Shown here: in pieces, positions 7,185 through 14,835 of the stretch
Numbering within the stretch: position 1 is the first letter of the stretch
How the letters are laid out: each line of letters starts with the position of its first letter
The notes under the pieces: generated by a model
What the model saw: the letters and a program-made list of their open reading frames with translations, nothing else
What the model was told of the DNA's origin: nothing
The model's database searches: none
Origin: Candidatus Zhuqueibacterota bacterium
Lineage (GTDB): Bacteria > Zhuqueibacterota > QNDG01 > JABMRT01
Assembly (NCBI GenBank): GCA_013202295.1
Contig: JABMRT010000177.1
Coordinates: 1-36,900 of the forward strand
Length of the DNA stretch: 36,900 nucleotides
Direction of reading: 5' to 3'
Position numbers and translations under genes: made by a program

Positions 7185-9011
7185 ATGAAAAAAGGGAATC
7201 AGATGATGGATAGCCGAACAAGATTGAGTCTATTAATTTTCTTGTTTTTATGGACAAATCATTCCGGAGCGGTAGAGATTTTACCCACGAATTCAGATAT
7301 TCGTTACACCGGGCGATGGAACTTTGACGACCTGTCCATCCCATGGGTGTCGTGGCAGGGTTCCTCCATCATCGTGGAATTTGAAGGTACAGGTATCAGC
7401 ATTGATATGAGTGGTACCAGAACCGAACAATATCGTGTAATTATTGATGGTGAACCCGAGAACGATCGCCGATATTTTTCCTCAAGCAGAGATACTTATA
7501 TCATGGCTGAAGGCCTTGCTAACGGAATCCACACTCTGGAAATAATGAAAGAAACCTTCAATGGTAGATCCTATTTCTATGGTCTTAATGTGACGGGGAA
7601 TGGGATTCTTCCACTTCCTGACCGACCGGCATTACGCATCGAGTTTTTTGGGGATTCAAATATGAACGGTTCTTCAAATTATAGTGAAAAAAATAGCGGT
7701 GATATGGGAACTTATTACGCTTTTCCGGCAATGGTTACACGAATGCTCGGTGCTGAAATGAACAATCAATCGGTGGGCGGCGCCCAACTCTACGGAACAG
7801 GTGACAATTGTGTGGGTTCCTTTATTTTTTCTGAAGATTACTACACTCAGGATCCGGATTACCGCAGTGGTTTTGATCCGCATATCATCGTAGTCAATGC
7901 AGGTGCCAACGACATTGGGAACAGTAAATCCGTCATCAAACAACGGTACAAGAATGTCGTTGCCGATCTGCGAACCGTTTACGGTGACACCCCGCAGATC
8001 ATCCTGATGAATTCCTATAGCTGGGATGTCAACGAACCTGCAAACTACACCCATGAAGTGGTGGCTGAACTCGGTGACCCGAATCTTTCGGTGTGCCTCT
8101 TCCCCTGGCTTTGGGAACAGTGGCATGGCTGCCAGTGGGATCATAGCGGTGAGGCACATGTGCTACTCGATCACATTACCGCACTTAATCCGGACTGGAC
8201 GCAAGTGAATCCCGGTGATATCTTTGATGGCTTCGGCCGAAATTCGGATTTTGCCAATGGGAGTTTCGAACACGCTGCATCTTTCGGCGGATTTGGCTGG
8301 CGCTATCATGAAGATGGTGTGGAGCGAATCCATGATCCGAACCGTGCAGCAAATGGTGAATATTATATCCGCCTTCAGGCTGGAGAAAAAGTGCACCAGC
8401 CCACCGATGCAACCGGTGACTTTTTGCCCGGCGCCACAGTGGGAGGTGAAACCTACTTCATAACTGCCAAAATTCGTGGGGTGAGCGAGGGGGCGCAAGC
8501 ACAGATCATTACTGATTTTCAGGGACAACAAATCTGGACACGCGGCAATGCACAATCCACACCCTTTTCCCTTACGACAGAGTGGGAAACCTATACGGCC
8601 TCTGCCGTCGCTCCGGCCGGGATATGGATTCTGTTCAATACACTGCAAGCAGTTACCGGTACGGTAGAATTTGACGCTGTCAGCATGAGCAATATTGATC
8701 CGGAAGTTACTGGAGTGGGTGGTGATAAAACAACTGGTTCTCTTAAACAGGCCAAGGATGAAATACAAGTATATCCCAATCCATTCAATCAATCAACGAC
8801 AGTGGCTTTGCATCTAAAAAGCAACTCAGAGGTTAGACTTGATGCCTATAATATTTATGGCCAGAAAGTTACAGAGCTGGTCAATCGAGATATGGATGCT
8901 GGAACATTTAACGTAAACTGGGGTGCGAAAGATTTACCAAGCGGCATGTACTTTTTGGTTCTAGAAGCAAATTCAACATTTTTAACAAAAAAAACAACTT
9001 TATTGAAATGA
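7185..9011 (+). CDS. Secreted SGNH carbohydrate esterase (CE2-like) with CBM and sorting domain
   Basis: The 608-residue protein probably removes acetyl groups from polysaccharides outside the cell. After a signal peptide (cut near HSGA) comes a jelly-roll domain (about 35-145) typical of CE2 esterases. The SGNH hydrolase core follows, with nucleophile motif GDSN (Ser158), GAND (Asn242) and a candidate catalytic His320 in WDHSGEAH; a second DH pair follows at LLDH. Residues about 360-510 look like a CBM4/9-type carbohydrate-binding domain (NGSFEH start). The tail is the type IX/FlgD-like sorting domain (VYPNPFNQSTTV, SGMYFLVLEA, KKTTLLK). Two further in-frame ATGs at 7203 and 7206 follow an AAAGGGA SD and may be the true start. 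A hairpin follows the stop. Confidence 0.87.
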   Translation: MKKGNQMMDSRTRLSLLIFLFLWTNHSGAVEILPTNSDIRYTGRWNFDDLSIPWVSWQGSSIIVEFEGTGISIDMSGTRTEQYRVIIDGEPENDRRYFSSSRDTYIMAEGLANGIHTLEIMKETFNGRSYFYGLNVTGNGILPLPDRPALRIEFFGDSNMNGSSNYSEKNSGDMGTYYAFPAMVTRMLGAEMNNQSVGGAQLYGTGDNCVGSFIFSEDYYTQDPDYRSGFDPHIIVVNAGANDIGNSKSVIKQRYKNVVADLRTVYGDTPQIILMNSYSWDVNEPANYTHEVVAELGDPNLSVCLFPWLWEQWHGCQWDHSGEAHVLLDHITALNPDWTQVNPGDIFDGFGRNSDFANGSFEHAASFGGFGWRYHEDGVERIHDPNRAANGEYYIRLQAGEKVHQPTDATGDFLPGATVGGETYFITAKIRGVSEGAQAQIITDFQGQQIWTRGNAQSTPFSLTTEWETYTASAVAPAGIWILFNTLQAVTGTVEFDAVSMSNIDPEVTGVGGDKTTGSLKQAKDEIQVYPNPFNQSTTVALHLKSNSEVRLDAYNIYGQKVTELVNRDMDAGTFNVNWGAKDLPSGMYFLVLEANSTFLTKKTTLLK

Positions 9012-9019
9012 TTATAGCG

Positions 9020-9039
9020 TCCAGGGGAATACCCCTGGA
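9020..9039 (+). terminator. Hairpin after the SGNH esterase gene
   Basis: A perfect 8-bp stem, TCCAGGGG-AATA-CCCCTGGA, begins 9 bp after the stop codon. It is followed by GATTTAAAAA rather than a clean T-run, so it is a weak intrinsic terminator or an mRNA-stabilising 3' hairpin. Confidence 0.55.
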
Positions 9040-9072
9040 GATTTAAAAAGGAAATGATGCCTCATAAGCTCT

Positions 9073-9104
9073 CTGATCACTCTGGATTTCCAATCCGGGG
9101 GCGA
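9073..9104 (+). repeat. Palindromic element, copy D
   Basis: It reads GATC, ACTCT, GGATTTCC, A, ATCC, GG, GGG. Spacing is identical to copy A, and the changed stem bases still pair (several G-T). It lies in the 157-bp gap between the esterase gene and the UROD-like gene. Confidence 0.55.
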
Positions 9105-9168
9105 GAAAAATCTTGGAGGTTTGAATTATCCTGAAGGTGACATCCAAAGGAGGCAATAAATTAAATCC

Positions 9169-10302
9169 ATGACAACGCGTCAGCGACTGCTTGCCGCATC
9201 AAAACAGCAGCCGGTGGATATCATTCCGGTTTCACCCCGACTCGGATATGCCGCACATTATCATTGCGGATCTGCCTCTCCGCAGAACATCCTCAGACTC
9301 AAGAAAACATATGACTTTGATCCATTCATTACTCTAGATGGCCAGGATCTTCCGCTGGTCAGTCCTTTCGGAACATTCCGTTTTGCCGATGGTGTTGAAG
9401 TCGAAATCAAAGTAACCGATCTGGGCCCCAAAAGAAGTGTGGACCGAACCATCCACACCCCAGAAGGTGATCTTCATGAGATTCAGATTGTACCCAATCC
9501 GGGACGCACTCAATATGGTATGGCGCCGGATCCCGTTCATACAGAGTACATAGTAAAAACCCGCGATGATTTGCCGAAATTAAAATACCTTATGCCTCCG
9601 GTCAACATATCTTTTGCCGATGAGTACCATGGGTGGGAACATGTAGCCGGTCATGAGGCCGTTACGAGGCTTTGTGTTTATGGCCCAATCGGCTATCAGG
9701 CTGATATGGTTATGTCTCATGAGGATCTGATGATTAACTATTTAGTAGACCGCGAATTCATTATCCAACTCGTTGACCTCTTTTTCCAGAATCTGCAGGC
9801 TCAGACCAAAGCCCTCCTCGAACATGGGGTTCGATATTTCCATTCCTCGTGGTATGCTCATTCACTCTCTGTAGGCTGGTCTCCCGAGATGTTCCGTGAG
9901 TGGTTTCTGCCCATGATCAGGGACCATGTCAAGCTCATTCACAACTATGATGGCATTGTTGATTACTATGATGACGGCAAGAATATGGGAATTCTTGAGA
10001 TGCTCCTCGAAGCAGACGTGGATGTGCTTGAGACCTGCACGCCACCTCCGGTTGGAGACATGAACCTTGAAAAGGCCAAAGAAATTTGCAGTGGGAATAT
10101 AACCCTTATGGGGTATACCGATCTTATTTACGTCATTCACAGAGGAAGTGTCGAAGATATACGGAAAACAGTCGAACAGGCCTGTTACATTGGTGGCAAA
10201 GACGGATCTTTCATTCTCGGAACCAGTGATTCTATGCGGGAAGGAACTCCAGTTGAAAATATCGATGCTTATTTTAAATATGCCAGACATTTCGGCAAAT
10301 GA
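9169..10302 (+). CDS. Uroporphyrinogen decarboxylase-fold (MtaA/UROD family) methyltransferase-like protein
   Basis: The 377-residue cytosolic protein matches the UROD superfamily. It has an N-terminal helix with QPVDIIPVSPRLGY, YGPIGYQADMV in the middle, WSPEMFREWFLPMIRDHVKLIH, and a C-terminal ILGTSDSMREGTPVENIDAYFKYARHFG. Corrinoid:CoM methyltransferases of this fold (MtaA type) bind zinc through an HxCG motif. Here the corresponding stretch reads YYDDGK, with a later Cys in ETCTPPP, so the metal site is altered or absent. True HemE function is unlikely from context: no heme genes are nearby and the next gene, 24 bp downstream, is a BCCT transporter. I infer a role in one-carbon or quaternary-amine metabolism. 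AAAGGAGG lies 15 nt before the ATG, an unusually long spacing. Confidence 0.8.
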   Translation: MTTRQRLLAASKQQPVDIIPVSPRLGYAAHYHCGSASPQNILRLKKTYDFDPFITLDGQDLPLVSPFGTFRFADGVEVEIKVTDLGPKRSVDRTIHTPEGDLHEIQIVPNPGRTQYGMAPDPVHTEYIVKTRDDLPKLKYLMPPVNISFADEYHGWEHVAGHEAVTRLCVYGPIGYQADMVMSHEDLMINYLVDREFIIQLVDLFFQNLQAQTKALLEHGVRYFHSSWYAHSLSVGWSPEMFREWFLPMIRDHVKLIHNYDGIVDYYDDGKNMGILEMLLEADVDVLETCTPPPVGDMNLEKAKEICSGNITLMGYTDLIYVIHRGSVEDIRKTVEQACYIGGKDGSFILGTSDSMREGTPVENIDAYFKYARHFGK

Positions 10303-10326
10303 TACTAATCCGGAAGAAGGAGGCAC

Positions 10327-11877
10327 ATGGAAAAAGTAAAAATTGATCGAATCATATTTACATCATCCATACTGGTTATCGTTGCGGTCTGTATCCCACT
10401 GGTTCTGTTTCCCTACAAAAGTACAGAAATCGTAAACAGAATATTTTATTTCATGACCTCTCAGTTGGGTGTCATTTATATCTGGACTGGCATCGGTTGT
10501 CTGGGATTTCTTTTCTGGCTTTCATTCAGCCGACATGGCAGTGTAGTGCTCGGATTCGAGAACGAAAAACCTAGATTCTCCCTGTACAGTTGGGTTAGCA
10601 TGCTCTTCTGTGCCGGCGTAGCAACCGGTATCTTGTATTTTGGAACAATAGAGTGGGCTTATTATTACACCTCGCCACCTTTTGGATTGGAAGCGGGTTC
10701 TGATCAGGCCATAGAATGGGCTGCGACTTACGGCATGTTCCATTGGGGGGTAATCGGCTGGGCATTTTATGCATTGCCGGCTGTGGCAATTGGATACTTT
10801 TACTACATAAAAAAGATTCCTTACATGCGACTCAGCACCTCCTGCTACGGCCTTATCGGCAGTCGTGCTGAAGGTACCTTAGGCAGGATGATTGATATTA
10901 CTTTTATGTTCGGGATGATCGGATCAGTCGGCACCTCGATCGGCTTAGGCACCCCAATGATCTCTGCCGGTATCAGCCGACTGTTTGGTATTGAAGGATC
11001 ATTCGGCCTTAATCTGATTGTGGTCTGCATCGTCACAATAATCTTCGCCATCACTGTCTATGTCGGTATCGAAAAAGGAATAAAAAGACTGGCTGATGTG
11101 AATATGGCTTTGGCATTATTCATTCTGCTCTTTATTTTAGTCACTGGTCCAACCGTTTTCATCCTGAAAATGGGCACAAACAGTATCGGTATTATGCTCC
11201 AGAATTTTATCCATATGGGCACATGGACAGATCCTCTTACAGAATCCAGATTTGTTGAAGACTGGACAGTGTTTTACTGGGCATGGTGGATCGCTGTTGG
11301 ACCGTTTATGGGAATTTTTCTTGCAGAAATTTCACGTGGCAGAAATATTCGGCAGGTCATACTCGGCAGTTTATTTTTTGGCAGCTTTGGTTCTGCCGTG
11401 TATTTTATAATCTTTGGGAATTATGCGCTTTACCTTGAAATAAACAACATTGTACCGGTCATTAACATCCTTGCCCAGAATGGGGCTCCATCGGCTATCA
11501 TCGCAGTCATTTCTTCACTGCCCTTTGGTATGCTTCTGCTCTTTCTGTTCTGTCTCGTAAGCATTATCTTTATGGCCACGACCTACAACTCCTCATCATA
11601 TGCCATGGCCTCCTGCGCCTCCAGCAAGATAAAGATAAATCAATCTCCGACAAAATGGCACCGACTTTTCTGGGCCTTTGCTCTCGTTTTACTGCCTCTA
11701 TCCCTTATGTTTATAGGCGACCTTGACTCGGAAGGTTTTAAATCCAAAGCTTTCGAATCATTGAAGACAGCTTCTCTTTTAGTGTCGTTGCCCTTACTAA
11801 TCGTGTTTGTAATAATGTCTATTTCTTTAGCAAAAAGTCTAAAAGACGACAATACAAAGTTCTCTAAGAAAAACTGA
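10327..11877 (+). CDS. BCCT-family transporter, CaiT-like
   Basis: The 516-residue inner-membrane protein has about 12 membrane helices. BCCT transporters move betaine, carnitine, choline and related compounds. The family signature is FCAGVATGILYFGTIEW followed by AYYYTSPPFG. This resembles CaiT (an aromatic WAYYY box and a glycine segment that lacks the GMGIG form of Na+-coupled betaine carriers), so substrate/product exchange is plausible. The second signature, DWTVFYWAWWIAVGPF with AEISRGR, supplies the Trp-rich binding site. It starts 24 bp after the UROD-like gene with a strong SD (AAGGAGG), so the two are an operon and probably share a substrate. Substrate identity is inferred only. Confidence 0.9.
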   Translation: MEKVKIDRIIFTSSILVIVAVCIPLVLFPYKSTEIVNRIFYFMTSQLGVIYIWTGIGCLGFLFWLSFSRHGSVVLGFENEKPRFSLYSWVSMLFCAGVATGILYFGTIEWAYYYTSPPFGLEAGSDQAIEWAATYGMFHWGVIGWAFYALPAVAIGYFYYIKKIPYMRLSTSCYGLIGSRAEGTLGRMIDITFMFGMIGSVGTSIGLGTPMISAGISRLFGIEGSFGLNLIVVCIVTIIFAITVYVGIEKGIKRLADVNMALALFILLFILVTGPTVFILKMGTNSIGIMLQNFIHMGTWTDPLTESRFVEDWTVFYWAWWIAVGPFMGIFLAEISRGRNIRQVILGSLFFGSFGSAVYFIIFGNYALYLEINNIVPVINILAQNGAPSAIIAVISSLPFGMLLLFLFCLVSIIFMATTYNSSSYAMASCASSKIKINQSPTKWHRLFWAFALVLLPLSLMFIGDLDSEGFKSKAFESLKTASLLVSLPLLIVFVIMSISLAKSLKDDNTKFSKKN

Positions 11878-11895
11878 CGGATATCAGTGTATAAA

Positions 11896-11916
11896 GATTG
11901 GAGTCTTCATCCAATC
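11896..11916 (+). terminator. Hairpin after the BCCT gene
   Basis: A perfect 7-bp stem, GATTGGA-GTCTTCA-TCCAATC, starts 18 bp after the stop of the transporter gene. No T-run follows, so termination efficiency is uncertain. Confidence 0.4.
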
Positions 11917-11947
11917 AGTCGATATTCATTTAGAACTTATTATTCAA

Positions 11948-11976
11948 TTGACCATCACTACCATTCCCTGTAAACC
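11948..11976 (+). promoter_or_regulatory. Possible sigma70-type promoter for the serine hydrolase gene
   Basis: TTGACC and TAAACC are separated by 17 bp, about 70 bp before the ATG at 12049. The -10 box is imperfect. This is the best pair I could find in the gap. Confidence 0.25.
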
Positions 11977-12048
11977 TTTCTTACATTTTTATTGTCTTAT
12001 ACCCTGAAAGTGGTTACACTTCAACAACTCATATAAAAGGAGTAAGCG

Positions 12049-13962
12049 ATGTTCAGCAATAGCCAGAATCAATCCCAATTCTCAATTCATTCCGCGACAC
12101 TGCTTTTAATTATACTATTAACTTTCATCAGTGCACCTCTGTCAGAGAACACCTGCTTTGCAAAAACCCAATCACAGGCTGAAGAACTGGTCTTTGCTTC
12201 GTGGGATCAGAATCTGGAACAAATCAAATCGCTTATACCCGATAGCGTTGATGTGAACACACAGGCAGGGCCGGGATTAACTGCGTATCATTGTGCAAAG
12301 CTGCGGGGTAATATAGATATACAAGATTGGTTGCTAGAAAACGGCGCGAAATCGGATATAAAGATGCCAGAAAGAAATGAAATTGCTGATTTCATATTCA
12401 AGAGAAACGCAGATCCCGATGCACCGGGTGGAGTGCTGGCCATTGTTCGGGACGGAACCGTGATTCTCAAGAGCTGTTACGGCCTGGCCAATCTTGAGCA
12501 TGCCGTGCCCATCACATCAACCACTGTGTTTAAACTGGCCTCGGTATCCAAACAGTTCACCGCCTTTGCCGTGTGCATGCTGGCTCAGCAGGGCAAGATT
12601 TCGCTTGATGACGATATCCATAAGTATATTCCTGAACTGTATGATTTCGGGTATCCTATCAAAATCAGACATTTGCTGAATCACACAGCCGGTTTTCGTG
12701 ATACCATGGGATCTTTATGTCTGGCAGGCTGGAATCTGGACGATGTCATTACTTATGATCATCTTCTGACCTTCGCCCTGAATCAAAAAGGATTGAACTT
12801 TGAGCCGGGATCCGAGCATCTCTATTCAAACACCGGATATGTTTTACTCGCGGAACTGGTGCAGCGGGTGACCGGTGAAACCTATCGGGCATGGGGAGAA
12901 ACCCATATTCTTGAGCCGCTTCAAATGACAAGCAGCCTTATCCGTGATGATTATACGGAACTGATTCCAGGCAAAGCTTATGGATACAATAACGGAAGGG
13001 ATGGTAAATTCCATGCGGCTTCCGATAATTATGCAATGCTTGGCCCCAGTGGTTTTTACAGCACAATCGAAGATATGACCCAATGGGTCATCAATCTGGA
13101 AACACATGAAGTGGGTGGGCAGGGAGTGTTTGATTTGATGTTTCAAAAAGGCGTGTTGAACAATGGAGAGCAGATCTCCTATGCCAGCGGGCTTGATATT
13201 ACCGAGCACCGCGGTGCGACAAACATCGGACATGGGGGTGGTGGTGCGGGTTTTTTGACTTATATCATGTATTTTCCAGAGCACCATTTTTCTGCGATAG
13301 TCTTGTACAATTACAACACGGATGTTTACAGAACCATGACTGATATGGCAGACATATATCTGGGTGATCAACTGACTGTTCGGGAGATAAAAGAGCCTGT
13401 TGAAGAAGCTCCGCAAATTCATATTGCTGAAGAACTGCTTGACCGGTACATCGGAACCTATAAAGTGTTTCCAGCTTTTTATATCACGATCTCCCGTGAC
13501 GGAGATCAGCTCATGGCCCTTGAGACGAATAAAGAGATATGCCAAATCCAAGCCATCTCAGAAACCGAGTTCAGGCTTGCTTCCTGGAATCAAAACCTGA
13601 AATTTAATGTGGATGAATCCGGCGATGTAGCCGAGTTCTCCTTTCTGGGAAGAACCTGCCCCAAAGTAGAAGAAGGTCCGGCGCCTATCATGTCTTCCTT
13701 ATCTGAAGACCTTACAGGCAGTTATTATTGTGAAGAATTAGACGTCCGATACACCATCGCGATTGAAGATGGCAGGCTGGTTGCCAAGCACAGACGTCAC
13801 GGTACTGCCAATCTGACTGCGGCCTGGAAAGAAAATTTCAGGAGTGACTGGTGGTTTATGCGGTCCGTTGAATTCAATCGGGATGAACACGGAATCGTAG
13901 TCGGACTGACAGTAAACCAATGGCAAAGCAGGAATCACCGGTTTGTTAAAGTGAACAATTAA
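12049..13962 (+). CDS. Exported ankyrin/serine beta-lactamase-family hydrolase with DUF3471-like tail
   Basis: The 637-residue protein starts behind AAAAGGAG, with a long signal peptide (hydrophobic residues about 18-38, cut after CFA). Residues 45-105 contain ankyrin repeats (ELVFASWDQNLEQIKSL, then a GLTAYHCAKLRGN unit). The class C/PBP-like domain has the catalytic S165-V-S-K168 (SxxK), Y259-S-N (YxN) and H395-GG, the third motif. The last 150 residues resemble the DUF3471 lipocalin-like tail common in these hydrolases. The family includes esterases, D-amino-acid peptidases and carboxypeptidases; true beta-lactamase activity is unlikely. An ankyrin N-terminus on an exported hydrolase is uncommon. 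It lies in the same direction as the BCCT gene but 171 bp away. Confidence 0.88.
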   Translation: MFSNSQNQSQFSIHSATLLLIILLTFISAPLSENTCFAKTQSQAEELVFASWDQNLEQIKSLIPDSVDVNTQAGPGLTAYHCAKLRGNIDIQDWLLENGAKSDIKMPERNEIADFIFKRNADPDAPGGVLAIVRDGTVILKSCYGLANLEHAVPITSTTVFKLASVSKQFTAFAVCMLAQQGKISLDDDIHKYIPELYDFGYPIKIRHLLNHTAGFRDTMGSLCLAGWNLDDVITYDHLLTFALNQKGLNFEPGSEHLYSNTGYVLLAELVQRVTGETYRAWGETHILEPLQMTSSLIRDDYTELIPGKAYGYNNGRDGKFHAASDNYAMLGPSGFYSTIEDMTQWVINLETHEVGGQGVFDLMFQKGVLNNGEQISYASGLDITEHRGATNIGHGGGGAGFLTYIMYFPEHHFSAIVLYNYNTDVYRTMTDMADIYLGDQLTVREIKEPVEEAPQIHIAEELLDRYIGTYKVFPAFYITISRDGDQLMALETNKEICQIQAISETEFRLASWNQNLKFNVDESGDVAEFSFLGRTCPKVEEGPAPIMSSLSEDLTGSYYCEELDVRYTIAIEDGRLVAKHRRHGTANLTAAWKENFRSDWWFMRSVEFNRDEHGIVVGLTVNQWQSRNHRFVKVNN

Positions 13963-14037
13963 GCCAATTAAAGAAAAGGCATTGTTTTGGGATTGTCCCT
14001 TTTGATGATTGGATTATCGGAGGATCATTAGATCAGA

Positions 14038-14432
14038 ATGGCATCAGACCGTACACCGCATCAGAAAAGCATGCACAATGCCCTTGCCCCGTACTGGGAT
14101 ATAGGCCTGTTCTGTGTGGAACAGGCCTAGCAAGCATCTGGATCGATTGGGGGGCCTTTTGGAAGGGATATGTGCTTGACATGGTGGGTCCGGCGTGGAA
14201 CTATATACTATTTCGAGGCCGATATACTGAAGCGAAAGACAATGGCTGGACTCGGTTTTTTACTCCTCAACATACATTGGTCCTGTTTCTTATCGTATGC
14301 TTCAGCATTGAAGGCGCGCAATATTTAAAATTGTATGACGCGACGTTCGATCCCTGGGATTTTCTGGCATATGTTTCAATCCTATGCCCGTTGTTTTTGT
14401 TAGATGTCATTCTTTCAGAAAGAAAGAGATGA
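14038..14432 (+). CDS. Small membrane protein interrupted by a one-base frameshift
   Basis: The conserved-looking part (14172-14432) is an in-frame stretch with VGPAWNYILFRG, WTRFFTPQHTLVLFLIV, EGAQYLKLYDATFDPWDFLAY and a last helix. Its topology resembles VanZ/DUF2809-type proteins. Reading upstream in the same frame gives GTGLASIWIDWGAFWKGYVLDM, a good helix, but no start. A start, ATG 14038 with GGAGG upstream, lies in the other frame (MASDRTPHQKS ... YWDIGLFCV), which ends at a TAG at 14126. One missing base near 14114-14118 would join them into a 131-residue protein with helix IGLFCVGTGLASIW. The shift sits in the loop of a 10-bp hairpin (14103-14128). It may be real decay or a sequencing error. 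The function is unknown. Confidence 0.5.
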
Positions 14433-14683
14433 TCACTCCGGGATTCTCTCTGGGGATTTTTCCGCTCCTGGCTGTACTGGGCGTGTTTAAACTGCGCCGG
14501 TCCGGACAAAGTGTTCTGAAAATACCGGGATATCCTTTTACTTCTTTTATTTATCTTGCTGTGGGCCTGGCGATTCTCATTCTGGCCTTTTTAGAACGGC
14601 CGGTTGAATCCAGTATTGCGATTGGTACTGTGCTGTTGGGTGTGCTGTTTTATTTTTTATTTAAGGCGAGGAATAAACCTTAA
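14429..14683 (+). pseudogene. C-terminal remnant of an APC-type amino-acid permease
   Basis: The 84 residues from ATG 14429 look like the last two or three helices of an APC-superfamily permease: SLGIFPLLAVLGVFKLRRSG, then GYPFTSFIYLAVGLAIL, ERPVESSIAIGT and LLGVLFYFLFK. A GYP-T motif followed by a terminal LLG-P-Y pair is characteristic of the C-terminus of these carriers. The other nine or so helices are missing. The start overlaps the preceding stop (ATGA), so the fragment may still be translated. No substrate can be assigned. Confidence 0.55.
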
Positions 14684-14688
14684 CCCAG

Positions 14689-14800
14689 TTGTCATCCTGA
14701 GTGAATGAAATGAACGAAGGATCTGAGTAAGTATAATTTGTGCAAAAACATTAAAGCGATTAGATTCTTCATCCTGACAAAACGATACTCAGAATGACAA
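14689..14800. repeat. GTCATCCTGAG intergenic repeat, copy 1, at a convergent junction
   Basis: The ends form a 14-bp inverted repeat with one mismatch (TTGTCATCCTGAGT and ACTCAGAATGACAA). Inside are CGAAGGATCTGAG and TTAGATTCTTC, the typical body of this widespread bacterial intergenic repeat. It fills the gap between two convergent genes and can fold from either strand. It may therefore serve as a bidirectional terminator. Confidence 0.7.
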
Positions 14801-14835
14801 TGAAAGAGATCTAATTGATAGTCTTGTTAAGCCTG

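Noticed and set aside
8163-8792. Minus-strand frame of 209 residues
   Set aside because: Opposite strand of the SGNH esterase gene, with no SD or domain.
9169-10302. Heme biosynthesis gene hemE
   Set aside because: The sequence departs from HemE in the N-terminal region, and the operon partner is an amine transporter.
12844-13551. Minus-strand frame of 235 residues
   Set aside because: Opposite strand of the serine hydrolase gene; a shadow frame.
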